In this document: positions 1-9,137 of the stretch, piece by piece
Numbering within the stretch: the first letter of the stretch is position 1
Layout of the letters: each line of letters begins with the position of its first letter
DNA from: Candidatus Gorgonimonas leptogorgiae
GTDB taxonomy: Bacteria; Pseudomonadota; Gammaproteobacteria; Pseudomonadales; Endozoicomonadaceae
NCBI GenBank assembly: GCA_929200515.1
Contig: CAKNAD010000007.1
Coordinates: 1-26,428 of the forward strand
Length of the DNA: 26,428 bases
Direction of reading: 5' to 3'
Translations under genes and position numbers: made by a program
The notes under the pieces: model-generated
The model's database searches: none
What the model was told of the DNA's origin: nothing
Seen by the model: only the letters and a program-made list of their open reading frames with translations

Positions 1-325
1 TGCAAGTGCATTTCAAAGTGTTTTAACGATGAAGTAAATCTTTTTAATAGCCCCCGAAGGGCAAGGCTTCTAAGCTTTTATCCTGCGTTAGTATTTCTTG
101 ATTTAGTCGACACTAAACCTGCGAAACACTGCCTTAGCTAAAAACTTATAATCACTTGCTGAAAACCTGCATTTCCAACTGCTACGTGTATAAATAAAGT
201 TATTTTTTTGCCAAGCAAACAATATTTTTTATTAATTAACTTGACATCATAACATAGCGTAGATACAATAATATAAAACTTAGGACTGGCTTGCACTAGT
301 TCACTATCGTTTATTTTAAATCCAT
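1..325. other. Intergenic leader region before tRNA-Phe
   Basis: No convincing coding region is present. Near 50-62 there is a GC-rich inverted repeat (GCCC/GGGC around CCGAA) unlike the surrounding AT-rich DNA. Positions 136-160 are identical to 22929-22953, so this stretch holds a copy of a dispersed intergenic repeat. The complement of 23-35 shares 13 bases with 20634-20646. The tRNA promoter lies at 241-269. The first 130 bases could be the edge of a repeat element or of a non-coding RNA, but nothing decides this. Confidence 0.5.
241..269 (+). promoter_or_regulatory. Sigma-70 promoter of tRNA-Phe
   Basis: A perfect -35 box TTGACA (241-246) is followed by exactly 17 bases and a near-perfect -10 box TACAAT (264-269). 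Transcription would begin around 276, leaving a 5' leader of about 50 bases before the mature tRNA at 326. It is the clearest promoter in the window, as expected for a stable RNA gene. Confidence 0.8.
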
Positions 326-401
<76 letters not shown>

Positions 402-582
402 TCTATAAAAAATAATTTTACCAAACCTCTTCAATTTTCTATTTATTATCAGCTAATTTTAAAATATTAAACTTGTCTTTAGTTTTAAGCAACTACTAAC
501 TTTTAAGCGTCTATTGTCTTGATATATTTTTTAATAAAAAGTATTTTTTTTTGTAAAATAGATTGTACTCGGGAATATTAAA

Positions 583-1620
583 ATGAAAAAGGAAAATTAC
601 TTCAATGTTGCTATTAACGGGTACGGTCGAATCGGTCGTTGTCTATTACGAGCAATATATGAAAATTATAAACATAACCTACTACGAGTAGTTGCTATAA
701 ATGATCCAACGCCAACTGCCACTATGTGTTATTTAACAAAATATGATTCTACTCATGGAGTCTGTACATTAAACGTCTCCGCCACAGAAAATCATTTACA
801 TATCAATAACAATAGTATTAGTATATTTCATGAACAAGACCCTAAAAAGCTTAACTGGAATGGCTTAAAAATCGACTTACTTTTTGATTGCTCTGGTAGT
901 TTTAAAGATTTAGCAACTGCACAAGCATATTTAGCTTCTGGAGTTAATAAATTATTAATTTCTAATCCTTCCTGTGTTGACACTGATGGCACTATAATTT
1001 TTGGCGTTAATGAACAGTCTATTAATTTACAAAGCAAAATTATTTCTGCTGGATCATGCACTGCAAACTGTATTGTTCCTGTTATAACTGCTATAAATAA
1101 AAATTTAGGTATAAATAGCGGATCACTAACCACATTACATTCTGCTATGAATGATCAACCGCTAATTGATAGCTCTAATACTAAAAATTTACGCTTAGCC
1201 AGAAGCGCTTTACAATCGATGATTCCAGTAGATACTGCTCTATCTTTAGGAATAGATAGAATTTTACCCGAACTAGCAGGGAAGATTCAAACTAATGCTA
1301 TTAGAGTTCCAACAGTTAATGTTTCCTGCATTGATGCTTGTTTTGTAGTCAACAAAAAAACTTCAACAGAACAACTAAATGAATTTTTAGCAGTTGAATC
1401 ATCTCTAAATCCAGATATAATTGGAATCACTGATGAGCCTCATGCTTCTATAGATTTTAATCATGATAAACGTTCATGTATTATTGATATAACGCAAACT
1501 AAGGTCAGTAACGGCAACTTAATAAAAATATTGTGTTGGTTTGATAACGAATGGGCTTTTGCGAATAAAATGCTAGATATAAGTGAATATTGGCTCCCTA
1601 TGACTTCTTCTAATACCTAA
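583..1620 (+). CDS. epd: D-erythrose-4-phosphate dehydrogenase (GAPDH superfamily)
   Basis: 345 residues with the full GAPDH fold. The NAD-binding loop INGYGRIGR lies at residues 11-19, the catalytic Cys159 in SCTAN and the catalytic His186 in LHSAMND. Residues around the active site follow Epd rather than Gap: HSAMxDQ, IIPVDT-like MIPVDT, SIDFNHD-type and CWFDNEWAFANKML in place of the GAPDH sequences. Epd oxidises erythrose-4-phosphate to 4-phosphoerythronate, the first step of DXP-dependent pyridoxal phosphate synthesis, in the cytoplasm. Length is close to E. coli Epd (339). GGGA precedes the ATG. hemA follows 147 bases later on the same strand. Gap-like activity cannot be excluded from sequence alone, since no other gap gene is visible here. 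Confidence 0.85.
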   Translation: MKKENYFNVAINGYGRIGRCLLRAIYENYKHNLLRVVAINDPTPTATMCYLTKYDSTHGVCTLNVSATENHLHINNNSISIFHEQDPKKLNWNGLKIDLLFDCSGSFKDLATAQAYLASGVNKLLISNPSCVDTDGTIIFGVNEQSINLQSKIISAGSCTANCIVPVITAINKNLGINSGSLTTLHSAMNDQPLIDSSNTKNLRLARSALQSMIPVDTALSLGIDRILPELAGKIQTNAIRVPTVNVSCIDACFVVNKKTSTEQLNEFLAVESSLNPDIIGITDEPHASIDFNHDKRSCIIDITQTKVSNGNLIKILCWFDNEWAFANKMLDISEYWLPMTSSNT

Positions 1621-1767
1621 AGGAACTAGTTTTACGCTACTAAATTGATAAATTTATAAGAAAAGTATCTTTTTACTAATCGCAACTTAATAGCTATTGT
1701 GCAAAAATATGAATTTTGTATAATTGTATATACCTTCTACTTACAATAAAGAGTTTATAAATTAGCA

Positions 1768-3060
1768 GTGATTTTATCTGAAAACCTAGGAGCAGAACTG
1801 TATGCTGTTATCGGAATCAACTATCAATCTGCCCCAGTAAAAATACGAGAAAAAATAGCTTTTTCTAATGATGAGTTACATTTGGCATTAATAGATGCAA
1901 AAACAAGCTTAAATTTAGCAGAAATAAGCATTATTTCAACTTGTAATAGAACAGAAATATATATAGCTGATATTAACATTAAAGACAAAATAGATGCTAT
2001 TATTGATTGGCTATTGAGCTTTCATGGAATTCCTATAACGGGCAGCTTTAGCAACCATTTATATGTTTTTTTGGGAATCGACGCTATTAAACAGCTTATG
2101 AAGGTAGCTAGTGGTATAGATTCAATGATATTTGGAGAAAACCAAATTATCAGCCAAATAAAAAAAGCTTATAAGATATCTATTAAAGCACAAACTCAAG
2201 GTCCATATTTACATGGTTTATTCCAAAAAAGCTTTTCTGTGGCTAAATTAGTACGTAGCAAAACTAATGTAGGGAATTATCCTATTTCAGTAGCATCTGC
2301 TGTTAATAAGCTTGCTAAAAAGATATTTACAGATATTAAAAGTTGTTCTGCTTTATTAGTGGGTGCTGGGGATACAACAAAACTTATAGCTAAATATTTT
2401 GCTAAAAATAAGTTGAATAAAATTACAATAGCAAATCGTACTTTAGCAAATGCTGAGGTTGTAGCTAATGATATTAATGGTATTGCTGTTGGTTTAGATC
2501 AAATTCCAACTATACTTAAAAATTCCGATATAGTCGTGACTTCTACAGCTAATAGCAAAATTACTATTAACAAGCAAATGTTTATCGATGCTATTAAATC
2601 ACGCAAGCACAAGCCTATTTTTGTTGTAGATATAGCTGTACCTAGAGATGTAGATCCAGATGTAGCATCTCTCGCAGATGTATTTTTATATACAATAGAT
2701 GATTTACATAATTTATTAGATACTAATATCAATTTAAGAAAACAAGCAGAGAAACAATCTTTAGAAATAATTGATAATGGCATTATAGAAATGTTAAACT
2801 GGCTTAAGTCCTTAAAAGCTGTAAATATTTTACAAAAATATAGAAATAATACCATTGAAATATGCACTAAAGAATTAAAGCTAGCCACACAAAAATTATC
2901 AGACGGCACACCTTCTGATATAGTATTAAAAACATTCGCTTATAATTTAACTAATAAAATAATGCACCATCCAAGTATAGAAATAAAAAAAGCTGCAAAA
3001 GATGGAGATAAAGACAAACTAAATTGGGCAAAAGCTTTACTTGGAATTAATATTAAATAG
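1768..3060 (+). CDS. hemA: Glutamyl-tRNA reductase
   Basis: 430 residues, co-linear over its length with gammaproteobacterial HemA. It reduces Glu-tRNA to glutamate-1-semialdehyde using NADPH, the first committed step of C5-pathway haem synthesis. The catalytic Cys59 lies in STCNRTE, followed by the substrate-binding segment ASGIDSMIFGE. The nucleotide-binding loop VGAGDTT is near residue 198, the VDIAVPRDVDP motif near 293, and a C-terminal dimerisation helix region follows. The start is GTG with a weak AAGAG about 14 bases upstream; no ATG lies nearby, so the exact start is less sure than the identity. The last 8 bases overlap the 3' end of the convergent pfkA. Its presence argues against Rickettsiales and other alphaproteobacteria, which use ALA synthase. 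Confidence 0.95.
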   Translation: MILSENLGAELYAVIGINYQSAPVKIREKIAFSNDELHLALIDAKTSLNLAEISIISTCNRTEIYIADINIKDKIDAIIDWLLSFHGIPITGSFSNHLYVFLGIDAIKQLMKVASGIDSMIFGENQIISQIKKAYKISIKAQTQGPYLHGLFQKSFSVAKLVRSKTNVGNYPISVASAVNKLAKKIFTDIKSCSALLVGAGDTTKLIAKYFAKNKLNKITIANRTLANAEVVANDINGIAVGLDQIPTILKNSDIVVTSTANSKITINKQMFIDAIKSRKHKPIFVVDIAVPRDVDPDVASLADVFLYTIDDLHNLLDTNINLRKQAEKQSLEIIDNGIIEMLNWLKSLKAVNILQKYRNNTIEICTKELKLATQKLSDGTPSDIVLKTFAYNLTNKIMHHPSIEIKKAAKDGDKDKLNWAKALLGINIK

Positions 3061-4036
3061 ATATTATATTAGCAACATCTATCATTTTTTTATCTATAGC
3101 GTTGTTGCGACTGATAGCATCTTCTAGGCTAACGATAGAATCTTGCTGATTTTTAATACCAACCATAACTCCACTTACTTTTTTAACCAAATTTTCAATT
3201 GCTGCTACGCCAAATCTACTTGCTAATACTCTGTCCTGAATACTTGGATTACCACCTCTTTGGATGTGACCAAGTACTGTAACTTTGACTGTATATTCAG
3301 GAAATTTTTTTTCAATTTCATGAGATAAATTAAAGGCGCTTCCACTCTGATTACCTTCAGCAACAACGACAATACTAGAAGTTTTCCCAGCACGATTACT
3401 TTTTTTAATAGAATTGATAATACGCTCTATGGTATTTTCTTGTTCTGGAATAAGGATTTGCTCAGCACCAGTTGCAATACCAGCATTTAGTGCAATAAAG
3501 CCTGCATCTCGACCCATCACTTCAATAAGAAAAAGTCTGTTATGAGAGGAAGCAGTATCTCTAATTTTATCTATGGCATCCATAACTGTATTAGATGCCG
3601 TGTCGTATCCTATAGTGTAATCTGTGCCAAAGATATCGTTATCTATAGTTGCTGGAATTCCTACACAAGGAAAATTAAAAGTTTCGTATAGTTTATTAGC
3701 TCCTGATAGCGATCCATTACCACCAATAATAACAAGAGCATCTATACCGGCATCAACTAGATTTTTATGAGCTAATTCTCGACCCTCAGGTGTCATAAAT
3801 TCTGCACATCTTGATGATTTAAATATTGTGCCACCTCTATTAAGGATATTAGCTACTGACCTTGCGGTGATATCAAAATTAAATTTTTTATTTATTAAAC
3901 CTCTGTACCCTTCAGATATAGCTACTGGTTGTAACTTATAATATATACAAGCTCGAACACAAGCCCTAATAGCCGCGTTCATTCCTGGAGCATCTCCGCC
4001 AGAAGTAAGAATGCCAATTTTTTGTATTTTATCCAT
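3053..4036 (-). CDS. pfkA: 6-phosphofructokinase
   Basis: 327 residues, typical for bacterial PFK-1 (E. coli 320). It phosphorylates fructose-6-phosphate in glycolysis, as a cytoplasmic tetramer. Visible motifs are the nucleotide loop LTSGGDAPGMNA near residue 12, the catalytic segment PATIDND with Asp132, MGRDAG, and LGHIQRGG. The loop that is normally GGDGS reads GGNGS (Asn107), replacing the Asp that helps bind Mg-ATP in E. coli PfkA; pyrophosphate-dependent relatives have GGDD at this place. The phosphoryl donor is therefore not certain. GAGG lies 9 bases before the ATG. The gene converges on hemA with an 8 bp overlap, so neither has its own terminator in between. Confidence 0.93.
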   Translation of the reverse strand: MDKIQKIGILTSGGDAPGMNAAIRACVRACIYYKLQPVAISEGYRGLINKKFNFDITARSVANILNRGGTIFKSSRCAEFMTPEGRELAHKNLVDAGIDALVIIGGNGSLSGANKLYETFNFPCVGIPATIDNDIFGTDYTIGYDTASNTVMDAIDKIRDTASSHNRLFLIEVMGRDAGFIALNAGIATGAEQILIPEQENTIERIINSIKKSNRAGKTSSIVVVAEGNQSGSAFNLSHEIEKKFPEYTVKVTVLGHIQRGGNPSIQDRVLASRFGVAAIENLVKKVSGVMVGIKNQQDSIVSLEDAISRNNAIDKKMIDVANIISI

Positions 4037-4385
4037 ATTTTTTGTGACCTCTATGATTAGCTTTTATTTAATATCCATTTCTAACATCGTAATATTTTAC
4101 AATATTTATTAGCTTGTAGACTATTTATTAATTTATTATAAAGTAAAATCATACAAAAAAATAATAAATAACAGATTACCATAGTTAATTATAGCTTATA
4201 CACCTTCAAGTAGAAGCTGTATGTATACACCTTCTACCTCAAAACACCAACCCTTAGAGCTAATTTTAATAAACTACTTATAAATTTATGTAATTTGTAT
4301 AAATAACTACTAACTACAATTTTATAGCGAACTATAAAGATATAAGCCGGTCTAAAGTGAAAGGTTTATATACAAGGGTAAAAAA
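4037..4385. other. Divergent intergenic region with short repeats
   Basis: 349 bases without a gene, between pfkA (minus) and the F-box/WD40 gene (plus), so both promoters should lie here; I cannot place either with confidence. It contains two direct copies of TATACACCTTC (4197-4207 and 4224-4234). An 18-base segment (4204-4221) recurs inverted at 22812-22829. Confidence 0.6.
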
Positions 4386-7076
4386 ATGGAAGCAATTAAA
4401 ACAGCCACTAGTAATAACAATATAAATATTATTACAGAAGCAAACAATACAAATAATTCTACTATACAACATCATGGCAGAAATATACAAATATTAACTG
4501 ATGACTGCATAATTTTAATTTTATTACAGGTTGATGCATTAAAAGATTTACAACATTGTAAACTTATTAATAAACGTTTTTTAAGAATTGTTACTGATTC
4601 TACAGAATTACGTGACCATCTGTTTTTTTTAAAGAATTGTATAACCCCAGAAATGTTTCTTGCTTTACCCAAAAATTATATTTTATCAATCAATAAACAA
4701 TTATCAAGTACAACACCAACAATAACTGCTAATAGTAAAAACTTGGTTACAAATCAACAGCAGATTGCTTTTAAAAAAAAATTATTTTCACGTATAGAAC
4801 ATAATTTATCGCAAGCAACAGAAATTACTCTCAAAAATATAATAACTATAAACCATCAATGGCATATAAATAACACCATCTTTAGCAAAAGTAGAAACTT
4901 ATTTGCTACAGCTTCTAATGATGGTACTGCACAAATATACCAGTTTATTAATGGTAGCTGGAAATTTTTTTGTAGTATTAGTCACGGAGAAAAAGTAAAA
5001 CAAATTATGTTTAGTCCAGATAGTAACTTTATTATAATTACATCTGATTCTAAGCATCGGATATGGGGCATCTTTGAATATGAGTGTATTAAAATTATCA
5101 ATAATCCTTATTCTTCTTCTATTATTTTTAGAGATGACAGTAAAAGATTTTTCTTTACAGGAGAAGGCCTTGATAAAATAAAAGTATTTGATTTTATTGA
5201 CCATAATTGGCAAGAAGTATTAACTATAGAAGAAAATAAAAGTCTGAATAATTATTTTAATATTAGGCAAGGTAGCTTTATTGATCATCCACAAATACCT
5301 CAAAATATAAAAGAAGATAAATGGTTAGCTTTTGTTATAAAAAGATATACTATGGCTCCTATATATAATCCACTGTGTAACTTTGGAGATAAAAAATTAG
5401 CCTTTGAAGTAAAAAATATTCTTTACAATGATGGACGGTGGAATATAAAAGAAAGTTATTATGAAGGAATACAATACATAGATTATAGCAATGATATGAA
5501 GTTAATTTATGTATGTACAAACAAGAGCTTAATTTTAGAATATATTAATAATGAATGGCAACTGAAGTTTAATTTTCCATACAAGATTTACCAGTCATTA
5601 GGTTTTAGTTATGATAACCAAAGACTTATTTCTTATTATCATTTCCGTGAAAAATATTTAGATACGATTACAGTTTGGAATATAGCAAACAATGAGCCAT
5701 ACAAAGAAATAGTTCTAAATAATACTTCGATGGCGCAATTTAGCAAGGATGGAAAATATATAATAACAGCTGATGAAAACAGACAAGCAACTATATGTAT
5801 ATGGTATTTTGTAGATGGAGTTTGGAGAATAAAATCATCTATAAAGTACAACGATTATGTATTTCACGTAATTTTTAGTAATTATAACTGGATGATAGCT
5901 ATATTATCTAATTGTGAGGCAACGATCTCAGAACTAATTAATACAAGCGAAACAACAATTGCAAATAATGCTTTAACAACAGATAACAACATTATTCTTA
6001 ACGAAATTATAAACTTAACCCAAGCAAAGAATATAGTTTTTAGCTCTACAAATAATTATTTTGCAACATTTGGCTATAAGTTAGCGACAATATGGCGAAT
6101 TACAACTGATGGTTGCGAATCTTTAGCAACCTTAAAGCATAAATATAATATAGCAAATGTTTTATTTACTCATGATAATTCTCATATTATCATATCTTCA
6201 GCTTCACATACTAGTATATGGGGAATAGCTATAAATAAATATAGTAAAGAACTTACTATAAAAACTAAAAAACAGCCTCACATTGAAATAAAAGACGATA
6301 GTAGTAAAATATTAATTGCAGAAGCAAATAGACCTATACAAATCCTTACTTTAATAAATAATAATTGGCAACAAAATTTTATTATTAATCAAATAGCAGA
6401 TGCCTTTGAAATAGAACAAGGTAAATTTACTCCAACTACACTCCTACAACAAAATGATAATGATACTTGGGTACATCTTGCACTACAAAGATACTCTATA
6501 GTAGAAACAGCTAAACAAAACAAAATACATGATTTTATTTATACTGAATATCATAGAGCATATCAAAACTTTGGAATGCCTAATCTAAATATAGTATCTT
6601 TCAGTCAAGATAAAAAGCTAATGTATTTAGGATTTGAAAAATTAGATTGTGTTATTTTAAAAAATGATAATAATCAGTGGAGTAAAAAAGCTACATTCTA
6701 TGGCGGAACAGCTCAAGCAAATTTTAGCTCCGATAACCAAAGAATAGTTACAATATCTAACGAAAAAAGCACTAATAAGCGGATGATAGTTTGGAATATT
6801 GCTAGCGATAATATTTATCAAGAGCTTGGATTAAACAATATAAACAGTGCTCAATTTAGTCAAAATAACAACTACCTAGTAACCTTATCTAGCATAAATA
6901 ATATAGTAAAAATATGGTCGTTCATCGATGATCACTGGCAAGTTCAGCACTCTATAACTACTGATGCTAATCCTAGTTATATTAAATTAAGTAAAGATTC
7001 AACACTTCTTACTATAGCTTACAAAAATAATACAGTTAAAATATATCAGTTATTAGAAGAATTATTTACCAATTAG
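4386..7076 (+). CDS. F-box-like protein with duplicated WD40-type propellers (candidate effector)
   Basis: 896 residues. Residues about 35-80 resemble a eukaryotic F-box (ILTDDCIILILLQVDALKDL, then CKLINKRF and LRDHLF). The rest is made of WD40-like blades with recurring FSxDxxxIxT, IWxI and VWNIA cores. Residues about 150-525 and 536-890 are two copies of one unit. For example FSYDNQR at 408 matches FSSDNQR at 781, and both halves end in IW-F-DG/DH-W followed by SI; the offset is about 373 residues. Each half also carries the same non-WD insertion ending in a RYTM/RYSI segment. F-box proteins recruit substrates to host SCF ubiquitin ligases, so a secreted effector is inferred. No signal peptide is seen. 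AAGGG precedes the ATG. The last codons abut transposon debris. Confidence 0.7.
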   Translation: MEAIKTATSNNNINIITEANNTNNSTIQHHGRNIQILTDDCIILILLQVDALKDLQHCKLINKRFLRIVTDSTELRDHLFFLKNCITPEMFLALPKNYILSINKQLSSTTPTITANSKNLVTNQQQIAFKKKLFSRIEHNLSQATEITLKNIITINHQWHINNTIFSKSRNLFATASNDGTAQIYQFINGSWKFFCSISHGEKVKQIMFSPDSNFIIITSDSKHRIWGIFEYECIKIINNPYSSSIIFRDDSKRFFFTGEGLDKIKVFDFIDHNWQEVLTIEENKSLNNYFNIRQGSFIDHPQIPQNIKEDKWLAFVIKRYTMAPIYNPLCNFGDKKLAFEVKNILYNDGRWNIKESYYEGIQYIDYSNDMKLIYVCTNKSLILEYINNEWQLKFNFPYKIYQSLGFSYDNQRLISYYHFREKYLDTITVWNIANNEPYKEIVLNNTSMAQFSKDGKYIITADENRQATICIWYFVDGVWRIKSSIKYNDYVFHVIFSNYNWMIAILSNCEATISELINTSETTIANNALTTDNNIILNEIINLTQAKNIVFSSTNNYFATFGYKLATIWRITTDGCESLATLKHKYNIANVLFTHDNSHIIISSASHTSIWGIAINKYSKELTIKTKKQPHIEIKDDSSKILIAEANRPIQILTLINNNWQQNFIINQIADAFEIEQGKFTPTTLLQQNDNDTWVHLALQRYSIVETAKQNKIHDFIYTEYHRAYQNFGMPNLNIVSFSQDKKLMYLGFEKLDCVILKNDNNQWSKKATFYGGTAQANFSSDNQRIVTISNEKSTNKRMIVWNIASDNIYQELGLNNINSAQFSQNNNYLVTLSSINNIVKIWSFIDDHWQVQHSITTDANPSYIKLSKDSTLLTIAYKNNTVKIYQLLEELFTN

Positions 7077-7351
7077 TGCCGTAAAACCCGTTCCTTTAGT
7101 TGCGGGATATAAGGCATAACATTTTACTAGCAACTCTTAGAATATTGCACTTGTTTCTGTACACTGTTTCTTGCTATTTACTGCTCAGGCAGATGGCTAG
7201 TCCATCAACAACACTTGGTTCAGAGCTAACCGTCGGGCTGACGGAGATACTCTTTGAAAATATAGGTTTCGTTAGAGAACTAGCCTAGAAACCACCTAGC
7301 ATACTTGTATGATCTAAGAAGCCAGGTTCTTTAGGTCGTGGAGGATGTCAC
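7077..7351 (+). mobile_element. Decayed IS200/IS605 (TnpB-family) remnant
   Basis: The left part (7077-7116) is a nested hairpin: TGCC/GGCA outside, CCCG/CGGG inside, around TTCCTTTAGTTG, then ATATAAGGC. This resembles left-end hairpins of IS605-type elements. The right part (about 7317-7351) reads AAGCC...CTTTAGG...GTGGAGG and ends TGTCAC, like the TnpB/omega-RNA right ends of this family. Between them, 7142-7175 translates as RILHLFLYTV, similar to the TnpB C-terminal RILHLGL-TVG segment, and a frame change then gives IYCSGRW. No intact tnpA or tnpB remains. The right edge overlaps the stop codon of rng, and the left edge touches the stop of the F-box/WD40 gene. Family assignment is from pattern memory, not a search. 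Confidence 0.6.
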
Positions 7352-8823
7352 AAAGGAATAACATCAAACTGCTCTTGATGATAGATAGGTTCAACTTGAA
7401 ATTTAATCGGTTTGTTAACAATATCTTCTAAATCTGCAACAGTGTTGGACTCTTCATCTAAAAGTCTATCTATAACAGACTCTGAGCCTAAAACCATATA
7501 TTGATTTGCATTGTAAGCTTTAGCTGAACGTAATATTTCACGAAAAATTTCATAACAAATGGTTTCTGCTGTTTTTATTTTACCTCTACCTTCGCAAAAT
7601 TTACATGGCTCGCATAACATATTTTGTAATGATTCCCTAGTACGTTTACGGGTCATTTCAACTAATCCTAATTCACTAATTTGAGATGTGAATGTCTTAA
7701 CTGGATCATTAATTAACATTTTCTCTAAAATTTTTAGCACTTGAAATTGGTGTTCTTTATTATCCATATCAATAAAATCTATGACAATAATTCCACCTAA
7801 GTTACGTAATCTTAGCTGCCTACTAATGGCTACTGTTGCTTCTAGATTAGTTTTATATATAGTTTCTTCTAAGTTACGACTACCAACAAAAGCACCAGTA
7901 TTTACATCTATAGTAGTCATAGCTTCAGTTTGCTCAATAATTAAGTATCCTCCAGATTTCAGCGGAACTTTTTTATTTAATGCCTTAGCTATTTCATCTT
8001 CAACACCAAACAAATCAAATATAGGTTGATTCCCTTGATGTAAGGTAATACTTTTTTCTACCCCAGGGGCTAATTTAGTAGCAAAATTAGTTAGTTTATT
8101 AAAAGATTTTAGAGAGTCAACACGTATGCGCTCTATTCTAGAATTATAAAAATCTCTTAATACCCTTAATTCTAAAGGTAATTCCTCATAAACATTAGCT
8201 GGCACAGACACAACATTTTTAATGTTTTCCTCTATGCTTTTCCATAATCTGCGTAAAAATATTATATCTTTTTGTATTTCTTCTGCACTAATTCCTTCAG
8301 CCGCTGTTCTGACGATAAAACCATTCTTTTGGTTGCTATCTTCTTCTGCCTCAATGTAGTCAGTGATTAATGTTTTAAGACGATTTCTTTCCTCTAAATC
8401 TTCTATTTTTAAAGAAATTCCAATATGTTTAGTATTAGGCATAAACACTAAGTACCTTGCTGGAATAGATATATTAGTAGATAACAAAGCACCTTTAGAG
8501 CTAATAGGATCCTTAATAACCTGCACAACTAATGATTGTCCTTCATGTATTAATTCTTGTATTGGTATATTAATCACGTTTTCTTCATCGTTTGTCTTGT
8601 GAAATATTTCATTTGCATGAATAAATGCCGTGCGTTCAAAACCTATATCAATAAATGCTGATTGCATACCAGGCAAAACTCTGGTGACTTTTCCTATATA
8701 AATATTACCCACAATACCTCTACTACGAGTCCTTTCTATATATACTTCTTGAATAACGCCGTTTTCAAGTAATGCGATGCGGCATTCCATTGGCGTTACG
8801 TTCATTAATATTTCTTCACTCAT
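7348..8823 (-). CDS. rng: Ribonuclease G
   Basis: 491 residues, matching E. coli RNase G (489) end to end, including the NVTPxExR start and the EQFDV ending. It is a cytoplasmic endoribonuclease of the RNase E/G family that trims 16S rRNA 5' ends and cleaves AU-rich single-stranded RNA. The S1 domain is at about residues 35-125. The catalytic Mg-binding pair is Asp306 (TIDVNTG) and Asp349 (VIDFIDM), 43 apart as in RNase E. The Zn-link cysteines are in CKFCEGRG. There is no long C-terminal scaffold, so it is RNase G and not E. Its TGA stop lies inside the terminal TCAC of the upstream-strand transposon remnant, yet the C-terminus looks intact. Confidence 0.95.
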   Translation of the reverse strand: MSEEILMNVTPMECRIALLENGVIQEVYIERTRSRGIVGNIYIGKVTRVLPGMQSAFIDIGFERTAFIHANEIFHKTNDEENVINIPIQELIHEGQSLVVQVIKDPISSKGALLSTNISIPARYLVFMPNTKHIGISLKIEDLEERNRLKTLITDYIEAEEDSNQKNGFIVRTAAEGISAEEIQKDIIFLRRLWKSIEENIKNVVSVPANVYEELPLELRVLRDFYNSRIERIRVDSLKSFNKLTNFATKLAPGVEKSITLHQGNQPIFDLFGVEDEIAKALNKKVPLKSGGYLIIEQTEAMTTIDVNTGAFVGSRNLEETIYKTNLEATVAISRQLRLRNLGGIIVIDFIDMDNKEHQFQVLKILEKMLINDPVKTFTSQISELGLVEMTRKRTRESLQNMLCEPCKFCEGRGKIKTAETICYEIFREILRSAKAYNANQYMVLGSESVIDRLLDEESNTVADLEDIVNKPIKFQVEPIYHQEQFDVIPL

Positions 8824-9137
8824 TGTATAAGCCTCTAAATTAAATAGTGATAATTTCTTTTGTTATTTATTATTGCAAACTAATCTAAATATAACTAGTC
8901 ATTGTATCGAGTATTTATATAGGCAAATTTAAGGCATTTCTAAGAAACTATTCAATATATAGTATTAAGATCATTAAATAAATAATCAAATATTCAAAAT
9001 AACTTGTTGAAAAGATGTATAGCAATGAATGATTCTAGAATATGAAACACAGCAAAATTATTAAAATGTGGCTACAGTGAAATATTATTTGTGTTTTAAA
9101 TGTAAAGCTATAGACGCATTAATTGATAATAAATATT
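8824..9137. other. Intergenic stretch, nothing recognised
   Basis: 314 AT-rich bases between the rng start and the stop of the next minus-strand gene. It should hold the rng promoter, but I see no clear promoter, terminator hairpin, repeat or ORF in it. Confidence 0.5.

Noticed and set aside
50..62. Intrinsic terminator of an upstream gene
   Set aside because: The stem is only 4 bp and no T-run follows on the plus strand. Without the upstream sequence it cannot be assigned.
4197..4237. CRISPR-like repeat pair
   Set aside because: There are only two copies of an 11-base unit 27 bases apart. The same core occurs singly at distant sites, and there are no cas genes.
7100..7288. 62-codon plus-strand ORF as an independent gene
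   Set aside because: It lies inside the transposon remnant and looks like a frameshifted trace of a TnpB C-terminus rather than a gene.
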